Assembly: GCA_017536695.1 (NCBI GenBank)
Contig: JAFXGX010000053.1
Location: forward strand, 1 to 37,538
Source: Bacteroidaceae bacterium
GTDB taxonomy: Bacteria > Bacteroidota > Bacteroidia > Bacteroidales > Bacteroidaceae
Length of the DNA: 37,538 bases
Direction of reading: 5' to 3'
Shown: positions 1-8,139 of the stretch, piece by piece
Numbering within the stretch: position 1 is the first letter of the stretch
How the letters are laid out: each line of letters opens with the position of its first letter
Position numbers and translations under genes: made by a program
Notes under the pieces: model-generated
What the model was told of the DNA's origin: nothing
The model's input: only the letters and a program-made list of their open reading frames with translations
The model's database searches: none

Positions 1-103
1 AAGAATGGGGGATGTTTGAGCGGTGGATTATCCTGTTGCTGTTATTGCGTGAATAGCGAGTTACCCCATTCCCTTATTTGCTGCGTTAAGACAACAACGG
101 CAA

Positions 104-170
104 GAATAAAACGACCGAGGGATGTTGCTTGCAACTCGTGAGCAAAGTTTTATTCGACTTGTAAACTTTG
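104..170. repeat. overlapping, mutually exclusive inverted repeats
   Basis: GAATAAAAC at 104-112 pairs with GTTTTATTC at 147-155. It encloses CGAG/CTCG (116-119/135-138) and GTTGC-TT-GCAAC (124-135). CAAAGTTT at 143-150 can instead pair with AAACTTTG at 163-170. The two outer stems share bases 147-150, so only one can form at a time. All are exact matches seen in the sequence. Whether the region is transcribed is unknown. Confidence 0.5.
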
Positions 171-177
171 TGCCGGG

Positions 178-207
178 CCTTTTGGTCCTTTTGGGCGCCA
201 AAAGGAC
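178..207. repeat. 10-bp perfect inverted repeat with duplicated CCTTTTGG
   Basis: GTCCTTTTGG (185-194) and CCAAAAGGAC (198-207) form a perfect 10-bp stem with a 3-nt loop GCG. CCTTTTGG occurs twice in tandem (178-185 and 187-194), so the right arm can pair with either copy. No U-run follows, so it is not a simple intrinsic terminator. It may belong to an interspersed repeat family or a structured RNA, but I cannot show that from one copy. Confidence 0.5.
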
Positions 208-543
208 ATGATAACAAGACTTGAAGAAAAATCCAAGTGAACAATCAAGGTTTATGACTGCCGTAGAATATTAGACGAGAGTTAGAAAAACTAAAAAAAA
301 GGATTTCCTGAGGGGAAATACAAAGCTATTTAGATTTTGGGAAATAAAGTACGACTTCCCCCCAGACTTTGCTGGTGAGCCGGTATCTTGTCTTTTTTTC
401 TTTTCATTTCTTGTGGGTTGATGATATTTTCTATAACTTGCCGCCGATTACAATTAAGATTTATTGCGTATTATTCAATAATTTTATTAAATGCGCTTGT
501 GAAGTGATGATATTGCGGGGTTTGTGTATTGGTTTGCAATGTG

Positions 544-571
544 TTGTACATTTTCTAGAAGGATATCTTTA
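544..571 (+). promoter_or_regulatory. putative Bacteroidales-type promoter for the OMP gene
   Basis: TTG at 544-546, a 17-nt spacer, then TATCTTTA at 564-571, one base from the TAnnTTTG -7 consensus. The predicted transcript start is about 20-25 nt upstream of the ATG at 598. Moderate match only. Confidence 0.35.
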
Positions 572-583
572 ATAATAATTATA

Positions 584-597
584 AACCTTATAAGGTT
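584..597 (+). promoter_or_regulatory. 14-bp palindrome directly abutting the start codon
   Basis: AACCTTATAAGGTT is a perfect palindrome whose last base is immediately before the ATG at 598. As RNA it would fold into a short weak stem covering the initiation region. As DNA it could be an operator. Seen directly; function inferred. Confidence 0.4.
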
Positions 598-1548
598 ATG
601 AAAAAAGTTTTTTTAATTCTTGCATGTCTATGGACATGCACTTTGTTTGCTCAAGAGGAGCGTGCTGTGAAAAAATCTACTGAGTTAGGCGTTAATGTCG
701 GTTATGACTTTTGTATTGATGAAGGTGCATCTGGCGGGTTTTTTAATTTTATGCCGGAGTTCGGAAAGTATTTTTCCGATTACTTCTATTTAGGTGCCGG
801 TACAGGTTTCTCTACAAATAAGTTTGAAACATTCTCTATTCCGCTTTTCTTGCGTGCCGAGGTTGACTTTTCAACAAAGCGTATCGTTCCTTATGTTTCG
901 CTGCTAGCGGGGTATGATTTTAATGTTGATGGCGGGGATGGTTTTATTCGCCTGAATCCTACATTGGGAGTAAAGGTGCCTGTTTCTACAAATACTCTTT
1001 TTAACGTTGGTTTTAATTATACAAGAACAATTGTTGATGGCGGCGGAGGCAATATGCTAGGCTTTAAGGCTGGCTTGTGCTTTAACAGTGGTGCGTTGTC
1101 CAATGCCGGGAAAGCACTAGGCCGTTTTTTCAGAAAATTCAATGCGTCGGCTGAACTTGAGTACATCGCACCGACTGCCGGTTATAGTTGTGCATATGGC
1201 TTAAGACTGAATTTCATCCATGATTTTTTTCTGGAGAATCTGGGACTTGGTCTGAGTCTCGGTGTAGGAGAGCATGATGATGAGTTAGAATGTGAGATGT
1301 CTTGTTCTATCACAGCCATGGCGCGTCTGCAGTACAGGGCTACTCAGTGGAAACTTGGGGATATACTGTATCCTTTTGCATATGTGGATGCGGGAATTGC
1401 AACATATATGGGTGACTTCCTTATCTTTAGCCCTAATGTCGGCTTGTGTCTCGAAATCAATGACAAGCATAGTGTCGATGTAGTTGTCGGATATACAAAG
1501 CAGGATGATAGCGGTGCGTTGCGCCTTGCTGTCGGTTATGACTTCTGA
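598..1548 (+). CDS. outer-membrane beta-barrel protein, apparently two tandem halves
   Basis: 316 aa with a Sec signal peptide (Lys2-Lys3, hydrophobic 4-17, probable cleavage after Ala18 before Gln19). The mature chain alternates hydrophobic and polar residues with many Gly/Tyr/Phe, as in Bacteroidota small outer-membrane barrels. Residues about 25-165 look like one eight-strand barrel ('GAGTGFS', 'LRAEVDF', 'LGFKAGLCF'). Residues about 180-316 look like a second barrel-like unit ending in a C-terminal Phe ('LRLAVGYDF'), the usual signal for BAM-dependent insertion. The ATG at 598 is chosen because it gives the signal peptide. The gene is monocistronic, with a terminator shared with the convergent glycosyltransferase. 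No specific function is recognisable. It could be one larger barrel rather than two domains. Confidence 0.85.
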   Translation: MKKVFLILACLWTCTLFAQEERAVKKSTELGVNVGYDFCIDEGASGGFFNFMPEFGKYFSDYFYLGAGTGFSTNKFETFSIPLFLRAEVDFSTKRIVPYVSLLAGYDFNVDGGDGFIRLNPTLGVKVPVSTNTLFNVGFNYTRTIVDGGGGNMLGFKAGLCFNSGALSNAGKALGRFFRKFNASAELEYIAPTAGYSCAYGLRLNFIHDFFLENLGLGLSLGVGEHDDELECEMSCSITAMARLQYRATQWKLGDILYPFAYVDAGIATYMGDFLIFSPNVGLCLEINDKHSVDVVVGYTKQDDSGALRLAVGYDF

Positions 1549-1566
1549 TAATTCTGAAACCGAGTG

Positions 1567-1608
1567 ATAAAGGAGCTGTATTAAAAAATGCTGCTCCTTT
1601 ATTTTTTG
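1567..1608. terminator. bidirectional intrinsic terminator between OMP gene and glycosyltransferase
   Basis: ATAAAGGAGC (1567-1576) and GCTCCTTTAT (1593-1602) are a perfect 10-bp stem with a 16-nt loop, followed by a T-run (1602-1608). The loop contains an A-run. The right arm overlaps the last codons and stop of the minus-strand glycosyltransferase. Confidence 0.7.
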
Positions 1609-2696
1609 CTCCAGAACTCAAGGTACTCCATGGCTACTTTGACAGGGTTGTGGTGCTTTTCTACATACTCGATGCTTTCTCTCTGCATTGCGGCGACCTT
1701 CTCTCTGTTCTTGACAATCCATTGTAGCTTGGCATATACGTCCTCTTCGCTTGGGGTGACGTTTACCATCGGACGTAACTTGTCCTCGCCCAGTATGGCA
1801 TAGCACTCTTCCTCGGCTCCGCCAACGACTATCTTGCCTTTTGACATTGCAAGCAGTGCGTTCATGGCGGGGGAGTAGCCGTATAGCTGGTCGAGCAGTA
1901 CGTCGCAGTCGTTTACCATTTTTGAGTACTGCTCAAACGGTACGCTCTCGGCTTTCAGCATCTCGCATTCCTGTGGGTAGTCGGTGGCTATGCGCTCAAG
2001 GGCTCGCAACATTATGTCTGTTCCTTTGTATATGCTACGCTCCTTCTGTATGCCGATGAAAAAGCGTATCTTTCTCTCTTGGTTGTAAACTTGTGCGTCT
2101 CCTTTGTCCGGTTCTACCGGGAGTGGAATGTAGGCCAGTTTGCCGGCGTATGCTCCTTTGTATGCTTCGTGGTATTCGTAGAGTCCTGCGATTATTCCGT
2201 TGCAGGTGTCGGCTATTTCATGGTTGAGTGTGGCCTTGGCTGTTCCTTGCCAGTCGGCCGATTGTTCGCGGGTGTAGTCATTTACAATTTCCCGGTCACC
2301 GATGTTGAAGTCCGAGTAACGGAATATGTGTGGTTTGCGTGTGCAGGCCTCTACCCAGTAGGCGTCCATGCCGAATGCCCCGAGGAACACTTTCCGGTTG
2401 TGTCTTCTAAGGTAGCGGTATATCGGTGCTATGCGTTCGGCCTTTATCTCAAGGAACATAGGATTGATGAGTTGTACCACATCGTAGCCTTTGAACTTCG
2501 GTAACAAAGAGTAGAGCCTGAACATATAACGCAGACCACCCAACTTGGTGTACTTGCGTACAAGCGACACGTCGCGTCTGTAATCCTTCCAGAAATCGCC
2601 ATTGCTTACCACACACACCGTATGTCCAAGAGAGCGCAATCCCTCGGCAAGCGTCCAGTGTACATTGCTGTATTCGCCTATAAGGAGTATCTTCAT
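1599..2696 (-). CDS. GT4-type glycosyltransferase
   Basis: 365 aa, no signal peptide. The N-terminal Rossmann-type start ('MKILLIGEYSNVHW', then 'GLRSLGHTV') and the C-terminal donor-binding region ('CDVLLDQLYGYSPAMNALLAM', then 'GKIVVGGAEEE') fit a GT-B retaining glycosyltransferase of the GT4/GT1 group. It would transfer a sugar from an NDP-sugar to a cytoplasmic lipid-linked glycan. It is the last gene of a three-gene minus-strand operon. Its ATG overlaps the stop of the preceding GT2 gene by 4 bp, so translation is probably coupled. The stop lies inside the terminator stem. Donor and acceptor cannot be read from sequence. Confidence 0.85.
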   Translation of the reverse strand: MKILLIGEYSNVHWTLAEGLRSLGHTVCVVSNGDFWKDYRRDVSLVRKYTKLGGLRYMFRLYSLLPKFKGYDVVQLINPMFLEIKAERIAPIYRYLRRHNRKVFLGAFGMDAYWVEACTRKPHIFRYSDFNIGDREIVNDYTREQSADWQGTAKATLNHEIADTCNGIIAGLYEYHEAYKGAYAGKLAYIPLPVEPDKGDAQVYNQERKIRFFIGIQKERSIYKGTDIMLRALERIATDYPQECEMLKAESVPFEQYSKMVNDCDVLLDQLYGYSPAMNALLAMSKGKIVVGGAEEECYAILGEDKLRPMVNVTPSEEDVYAKLQWIVKNREKVAAMQRESIEYVEKHHNPVKVAMEYLEFWSKK

Positions 2697-3694
2697 CTTT
2701 TTGCGGGTTTGCGGCTCGGGATGATGAGGCGTAGCACTCTCATGCCTCCTCGGGTGTTGGCCAGTGTGCGGAATATCTTGTATTTGTGTGAATAGTGGGC
2801 TTGTGGCAGCGGGAATAGCCCGATAGGGGCAAGGCGCTCCAAGCAGGTGTCGTATATCTCCTTGGCTTTAAGGCCGTCATACATCATGTTGAGTATGGCG
2901 TCCACGGTCAGTGTGCGTAGCTTGCGGGTAATGGCGTCGCGCTGTATGGTGTTGGCGCTTGCTGCGTTCTCTTCTTTGAATGCGTTTGTCTTTTCGATTA
3001 TTGTGAAGAGATTGTCAATGCGTCTTCTCTCGAAATCCTTGGAGCGGTTGGCCGTCGTGGAACCTTCCCTCGTGCAGTAGCAATATAAGGTGGCATTGCT
3101 CTCGATAAGTGTCTGGGCGTGGTAATGAAGCTTGGTGTTGAACTCCTCATCTTCATGAAAAATGTTTGTGCTGAATGTCGTGCCGCTGTCAATGGCAAGT
3201 TTCTTGAGGAAAAAGTATGTGCATGGGCTGCCGCTGAGGTTGTTGTCCCTCATGTGTATGGCGCCGCTTATGGTATTGCTGAACTTGACTCTCTTTGTCT
3301 TTGCTGTTTTCGGGCTCTTCCTGTCTGTGGTTACGATATATCCGAAACGAAGTATCTGTGGCCATTCCTCCTTGAGCGCTGCAAGGCACTGTGCCATCTG
3401 CCCGTTTGTCAGTAGGTAGTCATCGGCATCGACAAACTGTATATACTTGCCGCGGGCCTCCTCTACGCCTCTGTTGCGGGCCGCTCCGGGACCGCCGTGG
3501 TCGTTCACGAAAAGCCTTACATTGTGTCTTTTGTATGTATCGCATATCCACGTAGGTGGTGCTTCCGAGCCGTCATCTACAACGATGACCTCGTGCTCCT
3601 CGGCGGGTATGCCTTGCGCGATTATGCTGTCAATGCACTGCTTCAGCAGTTCCGTCGGGATGTTGTAATGTGGAATGACTATTGAAAGCAGCAT
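2693..3694 (-). CDS. GT2-family glycosyltransferase
   Basis: 333 aa. GT-A fold of family 2: 'SIVIPHYN' at residues 4-11, nucleotide-binding Asp-Asp-Gly-Ser at 40-43, 'GPGAARNRG' near 68-76, and the metal-binding DxD equivalent Asp-Ala-Asp-Asp at 89-92. The C-terminal half is divergent and probably sets acceptor specificity. There is no transmembrane segment, so it is probably a soluble inner-face enzyme adding a sugar to a lipid-linked glycan. It overlaps the next gene by 4 bp and starts one base after the upstream gene's end, so the three genes are one transcription unit. Sugar identity is unknown. Confidence 0.9.
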   Translation of the reverse strand: MLLSIVIPHYNIPTELLKQCIDSIIAQGIPAEEHEVIVVDDGSEAPPTWICDTYKRHNVRLFVNDHGGPGAARNRGVEEARGKYIQFVDADDYLLTNGQMAQCLAALKEEWPQILRFGYIVTTDRKSPKTAKTKRVKFSNTISGAIHMRDNNLSGSPCTYFFLKKLAIDSGTTFSTNIFHEDEEFNTKLHYHAQTLIESNATLYCYCTREGSTTANRSKDFERRRIDNLFTIIEKTNAFKEENAASANTIQRDAITRKLRTLTVDAILNMMYDGLKAKEIYDTCLERLAPIGLFPLPQAHYSHKYKIFRTLANTRGGMRVLRLIIPSRKPAKR

Positions 3695-3695
3695 G

Positions 3696-4667
3696 TCAGT
3701 TCAGTTTTTTATGGAACAGGGCAAGCAGTCGGCAATGGATGCCTGCGCCGAACAGTGCGAAAGTAGTGTATTTGATTTTCTGCTTAAGGCTGAATTCTAT
3801 CTTGTATAGTGTTCCGATGTTTATACGGCGTTCTTTGACAAGCTCGACGGCTTCCTTCAGTTTGTCCTTCTCGCAGTCGGAGCAACGGCACAGGTCTGTC
3901 AGGTTGTCTATGCAACGCAACAGTATTCTGTTCGCTTCTTCGTGAAGCTCTGGAATGGCGGCGCACTTCTCATGAAGTGCCGCCAGGTTGCGGTAAAGAT
4001 AGAAGTATGAGCCGAAAGAGTGGCGGTTGCATATGCCGTCTTCATTGTCATAATAATAGTAGAAGCCGGCGTCGGAATAGTACACCGTATTGCTGCTCTC
4101 TATGAGCATTGGGGTAACCAGGGTATCCTCAAAGACCTCGCCCTCGGGATATCGCACGAACATGAACAGGTCGGCACGGTATATCTTGTTCCAGGCAAAA
4201 CAATGCTCATACCCTTTACGCTTCACCCAGTCGGCGAAGACAGCCTCGTTGCCTGAGACCTTTTCGGGAGCGAAGGAGACTATGCTGCTCCTCGGCGATT
4301 CGTAATACTTGTGCACGGGGTATTCGAGAATGTCTACATCGGGGTTCGATTGCAGAATGCGCATGTTGTAGTAGTATGTGCCTGATGCGACAGCATCATC
4401 ACCGTCGACAAATGTGATATACTCTCCTCTTGCGGCAGCTATTCCGGCATTGCGGGCCGACGAGAGCCCGCCGTTCTTCTTGTGTATTACCCTGACCTTG
4501 TCGCATTCCTGTGCGTAGCGGTCGCATATTGCGCCGCAGCTGTCGGGGGAACCGTCATCGACAAGGATAAGCTCATAGTCGGTGTATGTCTGCTGCAGTA
4601 TGCTCTCGATGCATCGCTGCAGGTAACGTCTTACCTTGTATACCGGTACTATGATACTTAACTTCAT
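3696..4667 (-). CDS. GT2-family glycosyltransferase
   Basis: 323 aa. Family 2 GT-A domain: 'SIIVPVYKV' at the start, Asp-Asp-Gly-Ser at 37-40, 'GGLSSARNAG' near 66-75, and Asp-Gly-Asp-Asp at 88-91 for the divalent cation and NDP-sugar. The closest general type is the capsule/LPS glycosyltransferases that start 'MKLSIIVPVYN'. The C-terminus is Lys-rich and may lie along the membrane. First gene of the minus-strand operon. A TATCTTTG -7 element on the minus strand lies about 85 bp upstream. A paralogue of the next gene but clearly diverged. Confidence 0.92.
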   Translation of the reverse strand: MKLSIIVPVYKVRRYLQRCIESILQQTYTDYELILVDDGSPDSCGAICDRYAQECDKVRVIHKKNGGLSSARNAGIAAARGEYITFVDGDDAVASGTYYYNMRILQSNPDVDILEYPVHKYYESPRSSIVSFAPEKVSGNEAVFADWVKRKGYEHCFAWNKIYRADLFMFVRYPEGEVFEDTLVTPMLIESSNTVYYSDAGFYYYYDNEDGICNRHSFGSYFYLYRNLAALHEKCAAIPELHEEANRILLRCIDNLTDLCRCSDCEKDKLKEAVELVKERRINIGTLYKIEFSLKQKIKYTTFALFGAGIHCRLLALFHKKLN

Positions 4668-4741
4668 CCGTTTTTCTCTTTTTGTCGTTTGATTATGTGA
4701 TGATGAAACTGTTCTGTCTGCAACGCGTGCGCCACATCCTC

Positions 4742-4760
4742 GCGGTTTACCGCAAAGATA
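4742..4760 (-). promoter_or_regulatory. -7 element of glycosyltransferase operon with start-site palindrome
   Basis: Reading the minus strand, TATCTTTG (4760-4753) matches the TAnnTTTG consensus exactly. It runs straight into GCGGTAAACCGC (4753-4742), a palindrome with 5-bp arms that would span the transcription start. No clean -33 TTTG is visible. The leader would be about 80 nt. Confidence 0.5.
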
Positions 4761-4874
4761 ATAAATTACTATAAATGTTCCGATAAAAAGGGTGTTTTTC
4801 TTTTCTGTTGTTTTTTATTTATTGTTGTGCCTCTTTTTGCGCCCATTGACGGCCTGATTTTCATAAAAAAACAC

Positions 4875-4882
4875 TATCTTCG
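4875..4882 (+). promoter_or_regulatory. -7 element upstream of flippase gene
   Basis: TATCTTCG at 4875-4882, a common variant of the TAnnTTTG element, lies 40 bp before the ATG at 4922. The -33 region is weak. With the minus-strand promoter above it forms a divergent promoter region of about 250 bp. Confidence 0.4.
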
Positions 4883-4921
4883 CAGTTAATAGTTGTTTAT
4901 GGTTGCAACGCTTACGGTTCA

Positions 4922-6448
4922 ATGAGCAGAAAGGAGCAAGATAGTGGCGGCAAATCCGTCTACAGACATACAATCAAATATCTGGGTCTCTTCGGAGGTG
5001 CCCATGGGCTCTCTATTTTGCTGAATATGCTGCGTACCAAGATTTCCAGTAAACTTCTTGGTGTTGCCGGCATGTCGATAATAGCTCTATTCAACCGTAC
5101 GGTACAGATGTTCAGCGACGGAACGGGCTTGAGCATCGCATTCAGCGCTGTGCGCAAGATTTCCGAGACGTACGAGAACCATGATGATGCGGCACTCTCA
5201 AGGTGTCTGAAAGTGGTAAGGAGCATTGCTGTCCTGACTGGCGCAATAGGTATGTTGCTTATGCTTGTAGCTACTCCTGCCGTTTGTGACTGGGTGTTTG
5301 AGGATTCGAGTCCGTATTATATGCCTAAAGTGATGATGCTTTCGCCGGCGGTTTTCTTTATGGCCATATCGAATGGCGAGATTGCCATTCTGCGAGGGAC
5401 CAGGCGGCTCAATAAGGTTGCGTTATATACATTCGCCACTTCGCTTATCTCGCTTGTGGTGGCTGTACCTTTGTATTATTTTATCGGTATCGGTGCTATT
5501 TTTGTCGTGATATTGTTTACGGCTTTCCTGCAGATGTGTCTGTTGCTCTCTTTCACTCTGCCGCGCTATAAGTACATTGTTTCTCCATTTTCTTTCTCTC
5601 TTCTGCGTGAGGGGCTTGATATGGTCAAGCTCGGGGCCGGGTTCATTTTCGCTTCAATGTTCAACGCCTTTTCGATGTGGCTTGTATGTGCTTTGCTGTC
5701 CGATGTGGGTGATGGTAGGACCGCCGGGCTCTTCAGTGCCGGTTTCGTAATGATTACTTTGTTGCCTGGCATGCTTTTTGCGGCGCTTGATTCGGAGTAC
5801 TATCCTCGTTTGTCCGGTGTGGCGTCAGATGTCAAGGCGTGCAATTCGCTGGTCAACGAGCAGATAGAGATACAGTTGCTTGTGCAGCCTCCCATGCTTA
5901 TGGCCTTTACTGTGGCGATGCCTGTGCTTGTTCCTTTATTGTATCAAGGCGATTTCATTCCAGCTGTTTCTATGGCACAGTTGGCAATGTTCGGCATGTT
6001 CATGCGTACAATGACTTTTCCTCTCTCATTCCTCTCGTTGTCTAAGAATGACACCATTGCCTATGTGCTCATGGAGGGTGTGTACAGTGTACTGTTCGTG
6101 CTTTTGATTGTAGGCGGATATATGTTGTGGGGTTTCGTCGGTATCGGGGCGGGTATAGCTCTGCTTCATATACTTGATTTTGTAATGGTGGTGTTGGTGA
6201 CACGATTCAGGTATGGCATGAGACTTGCCGGTAATGTAGCGCTTTATTTCATGCAGCAGCTGCCGTTGTTCATTGCTGTGATTGTAGCGACTATGTTGCT
6301 GCCTATGGGGTGGAGCTATTGGATTGTCGGTGGTGTGTGTACCCTGCTATCGGTGACAGTCACGTTGTATATGTTCAGTAGGCTGGTGGTAATTCCTGCC
6401 TCAGTGTCGCGTTTTGCCGACAAATTGTTAAAGAGATTCAGGAGGTGA
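4922..6448 (+). CDS. Wzx-type oligosaccharide flippase (MOP superfamily)
   Basis: 508 aa, with about a dozen hydrophobic segments from residue 20 to 495 and short charged loops, ending in a basic tail ('FADKLLKRFRR'). The size and the N-terminal pattern ('KYLGLFGGAHGLSILLNMLRTK') fit the polysaccharide-biosynthesis flippases that move undecaprenyl-linked oligosaccharides across the inner membrane. Its neighbours support this: three glycosyltransferases are read divergently. No O-antigen polymerase or ligase is in the window, so the rest of the pathway must be elsewhere. The stop TGA overlaps the start region of the M23 peptidase, suggesting coupled expression. Confidence 0.88.
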   Translation: MSRKEQDSGGKSVYRHTIKYLGLFGGAHGLSILLNMLRTKISSKLLGVAGMSIIALFNRTVQMFSDGTGLSIAFSAVRKISETYENHDDAALSRCLKVVRSIAVLTGAIGMLLMLVATPAVCDWVFEDSSPYYMPKVMMLSPAVFFMAISNGEIAILRGTRRLNKVALYTFATSLISLVVAVPLYYFIGIGAIFVVILFTAFLQMCLLLSFTLPRYKYIVSPFSFSLLREGLDMVKLGAGFIFASMFNAFSMWLVCALLSDVGDGRTAGLFSAGFVMITLLPGMLFAALDSEYYPRLSGVASDVKACNSLVNEQIEIQLLVQPPMLMAFTVAMPVLVPLLYQGDFIPAVSMAQLAMFGMFMRTMTFPLSFLSLSKNDTIAYVLMEGVYSVLFVLLIVGGYMLWGFVGIGAGIALLHILDFVMVVLVTRFRYGMRLAGNVALYFMQQLPLFIAVIVATMLLPMGWSYWIVGGVCTLLSVTVTLYMFSRLVVIPASVSRFADKLLKRFRR

Positions 6449-8121
6449 TGATGAAAAGGATATTGTTGCTTCTTTCGTTTTTTGCCTTAGCTGTTCCGCT
6501 TAGGTCGCAGACAGGCGAGGCCATGCTGTCGGTCCCGTTTGATTTCGGGCTTCTGCTTAGCGGCAACTTCGGCGAGCTCCGTTCCAATCATTTCCACTCT
6601 GGCGTCGATTTCAAGACACAAGGTGTTGTGGGTAAGCCCATAAAATGTGTTGCCGATGGTTATATATCGCGTGCTACGGTCCAGCCTGGTGGGTACGGAC
6701 AGGCTATTTATGTTATACATGATGATGGCTACATGACAGTCTATGGGCATCTTGAGCGTTTCCCCGAGGCTGTTGGGCAACGAGTGCGTGAGGCTCAGTA
6801 TGAGAATGAGTCTTTTTCGGTTGACATATCATTTGCGCCCGATGAGTTTGTGGTAAAGAGGGGCGACTTCCTTGCCGTTGCCGGCAACAGCGGATACTCG
6901 TTTGGCCCGCATCTGCATTTCGAGGTACGCGATACGACTGGTAATGAACTGTATGACCCTATGCCTTTCTATGCGTGCAGGCTCAAGGACCGGCGCCCTC
7001 CGGTGGCTTCTGAGATAGCCGTTTATCCGGCGTCAGGCATGGGTGCGGTCGATACGCTTGGCGTATCCAGAGTTTATAAGGTGGATGGCGGTACCGTAAA
7101 TGATACCATAGATGTGTGGGGCAGGGTAGGTTTCGGCGTAAAGGCACTCGATTATATGGATGGTGTCAATAACAAGTATGGCGTATACAGAATGGAACTG
7201 TGGGTGGATGACAGCCTCCGTTTCTCGAGCCGGATGGATAACTTTTCGTTTGCCGAGAACCGCCTGATAAATGCTTGGGCCGATTACCCGCGGTATGTAA
7301 ACGACAGCGAGTGGTTCCTGCGTATGTATGTGCTCGAGAACAACCCTCTGCGCGCCTTGTCGGCCGATGCCAATAACGGGTGGCTTGATGTCTGCGAGGA
7401 GCGTTTGTACAAGGTTGAGTTCCGTTTAAGCGACTATCATGGCAACAGCAGCAGTTATCTTATGAACGTGCGTGGTAAGCGGTGCAGTATCCCATCGCCA
7501 AATGGTGCATTCCGTCTTCATTGGTTTCTGAACAATGCTGTTGAGCATGAAGGGATGAGGCTGGATGTACCCCGTGGAGAACTTTTTGAGGACGCTGTGT
7601 TTGATGTTGATGTTGCTGATGGGGAGTATGGTCTCTCGCGCAGGTATTCCATTGGGGATGAGCCTTTGCCGTTGTGGCATGGCGCAGGACTCTCGCTTAA
7701 AGTGGATTCGCTCTCTGTCGACAGCTCGAAATTGTATATAAAACGTATAGCGGAAAAAGGTGGCTATTCGGTCGGGGGTAAATACAAGGACGGTTGGGTA
7801 TCAACGGATATAAACTCGTTCGGCAGTTTTGAAGTCGCTGTTGATACTGTCGCTCCCGCTCTCTCTCCGGTCAGGGAAAAGGCATGGATGCGCAACGGAA
7901 GGGTAGTGCTTGCTGTCAGCGAGAGAGAGACTTCGGTAAAATCCTTCCGTGGTACAATTGACGGCAAGTTCGTGCTCTTCAGCTACAGCAGCAAGAACAG
8001 GCGCATGGCGCTCGACCTCAGGAAAGAGAATGTGGTCCGTGGTAAGCATACGCTCCGTCTCGAGGTGACGGATGCCTGTGGCAACATGGCGGTGTATGAG
8101 AAAAATATTGATTTCAGATAA
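6448..8121 (+). CDS. M23-family metallopeptidase (LytM-like), exported
   Basis: About 557 aa. Signal peptide ('RILLLLSFFALAVPLRSQ'). Counting from the second ATG (6451), the LytM zinc-site residues are His49 and Asp53 ('HFHSGVD'), with His100 in 'YGHL' and the His-x-His motif at 154-156 ('GPHLHFEVR'). All expected M23 residues are present, so a peptidoglycan or peptide endopeptidase in the periplasm is likely. The catalytic domain is at the N-terminus (25-180). The remaining 370 residues are beta-rich and unassigned. The start could be the ATG at 6448 or 6451, or GTG 6445. AGGAGG at 6440-6445 is best spaced for 6451. It overlaps or abuts the flippase stop. Confidence 0.9.
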   Translation: MMKRILLLLSFFALAVPLRSQTGEAMLSVPFDFGLLLSGNFGELRSNHFHSGVDFKTQGVVGKPIKCVADGYISRATVQPGGYGQAIYVIHDDGYMTVYGHLERFPEAVGQRVREAQYENESFSVDISFAPDEFVVKRGDFLAVAGNSGYSFGPHLHFEVRDTTGNELYDPMPFYACRLKDRRPPVASEIAVYPASGMGAVDTLGVSRVYKVDGGTVNDTIDVWGRVGFGVKALDYMDGVNNKYGVYRMELWVDDSLRFSSRMDNFSFAENRLINAWADYPRYVNDSEWFLRMYVLENNPLRALSADANNGWLDVCEERLYKVEFRLSDYHGNSSSYLMNVRGKRCSIPSPNGAFRLHWFLNNAVEHEGMRLDVPRGELFEDAVFDVDVADGEYGLSRRYSIGDEPLPLWHGAGLSLKVDSLSVDSSKLYIKRIAEKGGYSVGGKYKDGWVSTDINSFGSFEVAVDTVAPALSPVREKAWMRNGRVVLAVSERETSVKSFRGTIDGKFVLFSYSSKNRRMALDLRKENVVRGKHTLRLEVTDACGNMAVYEKNIDFR

Positions 8122-8139
8122 CATAAATGTAATTATACT

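Larger units (their letters stand above)
1..597. other. gene-poor stretch at window start, upstream of OMP gene
   Basis: I see no convincing complete gene here. Codons 3-56 on the plus strand read as a short hydrophobic tail ending in Arg-Glu-stop (TAG at 54-56). It could be the 3' end of a gene starting outside the window, but it is too short to judge. From 104 to 207 there are several overlapping inverted repeats, listed separately. The remainder to about 540 is A/T-rich with no recognisable motif. A 67-codon frame at 369-572 has an unprotein-like composition and I do not consider it a gene. Confidence 0.5.

Noticed and set aside
369-572. 67-aa plus-strand frame before the OMP gene
   Set aside because: Phe/Cys/Leu-rich composition, no signal or family, crosses the predicted promoter; A/T-rich chance frame.
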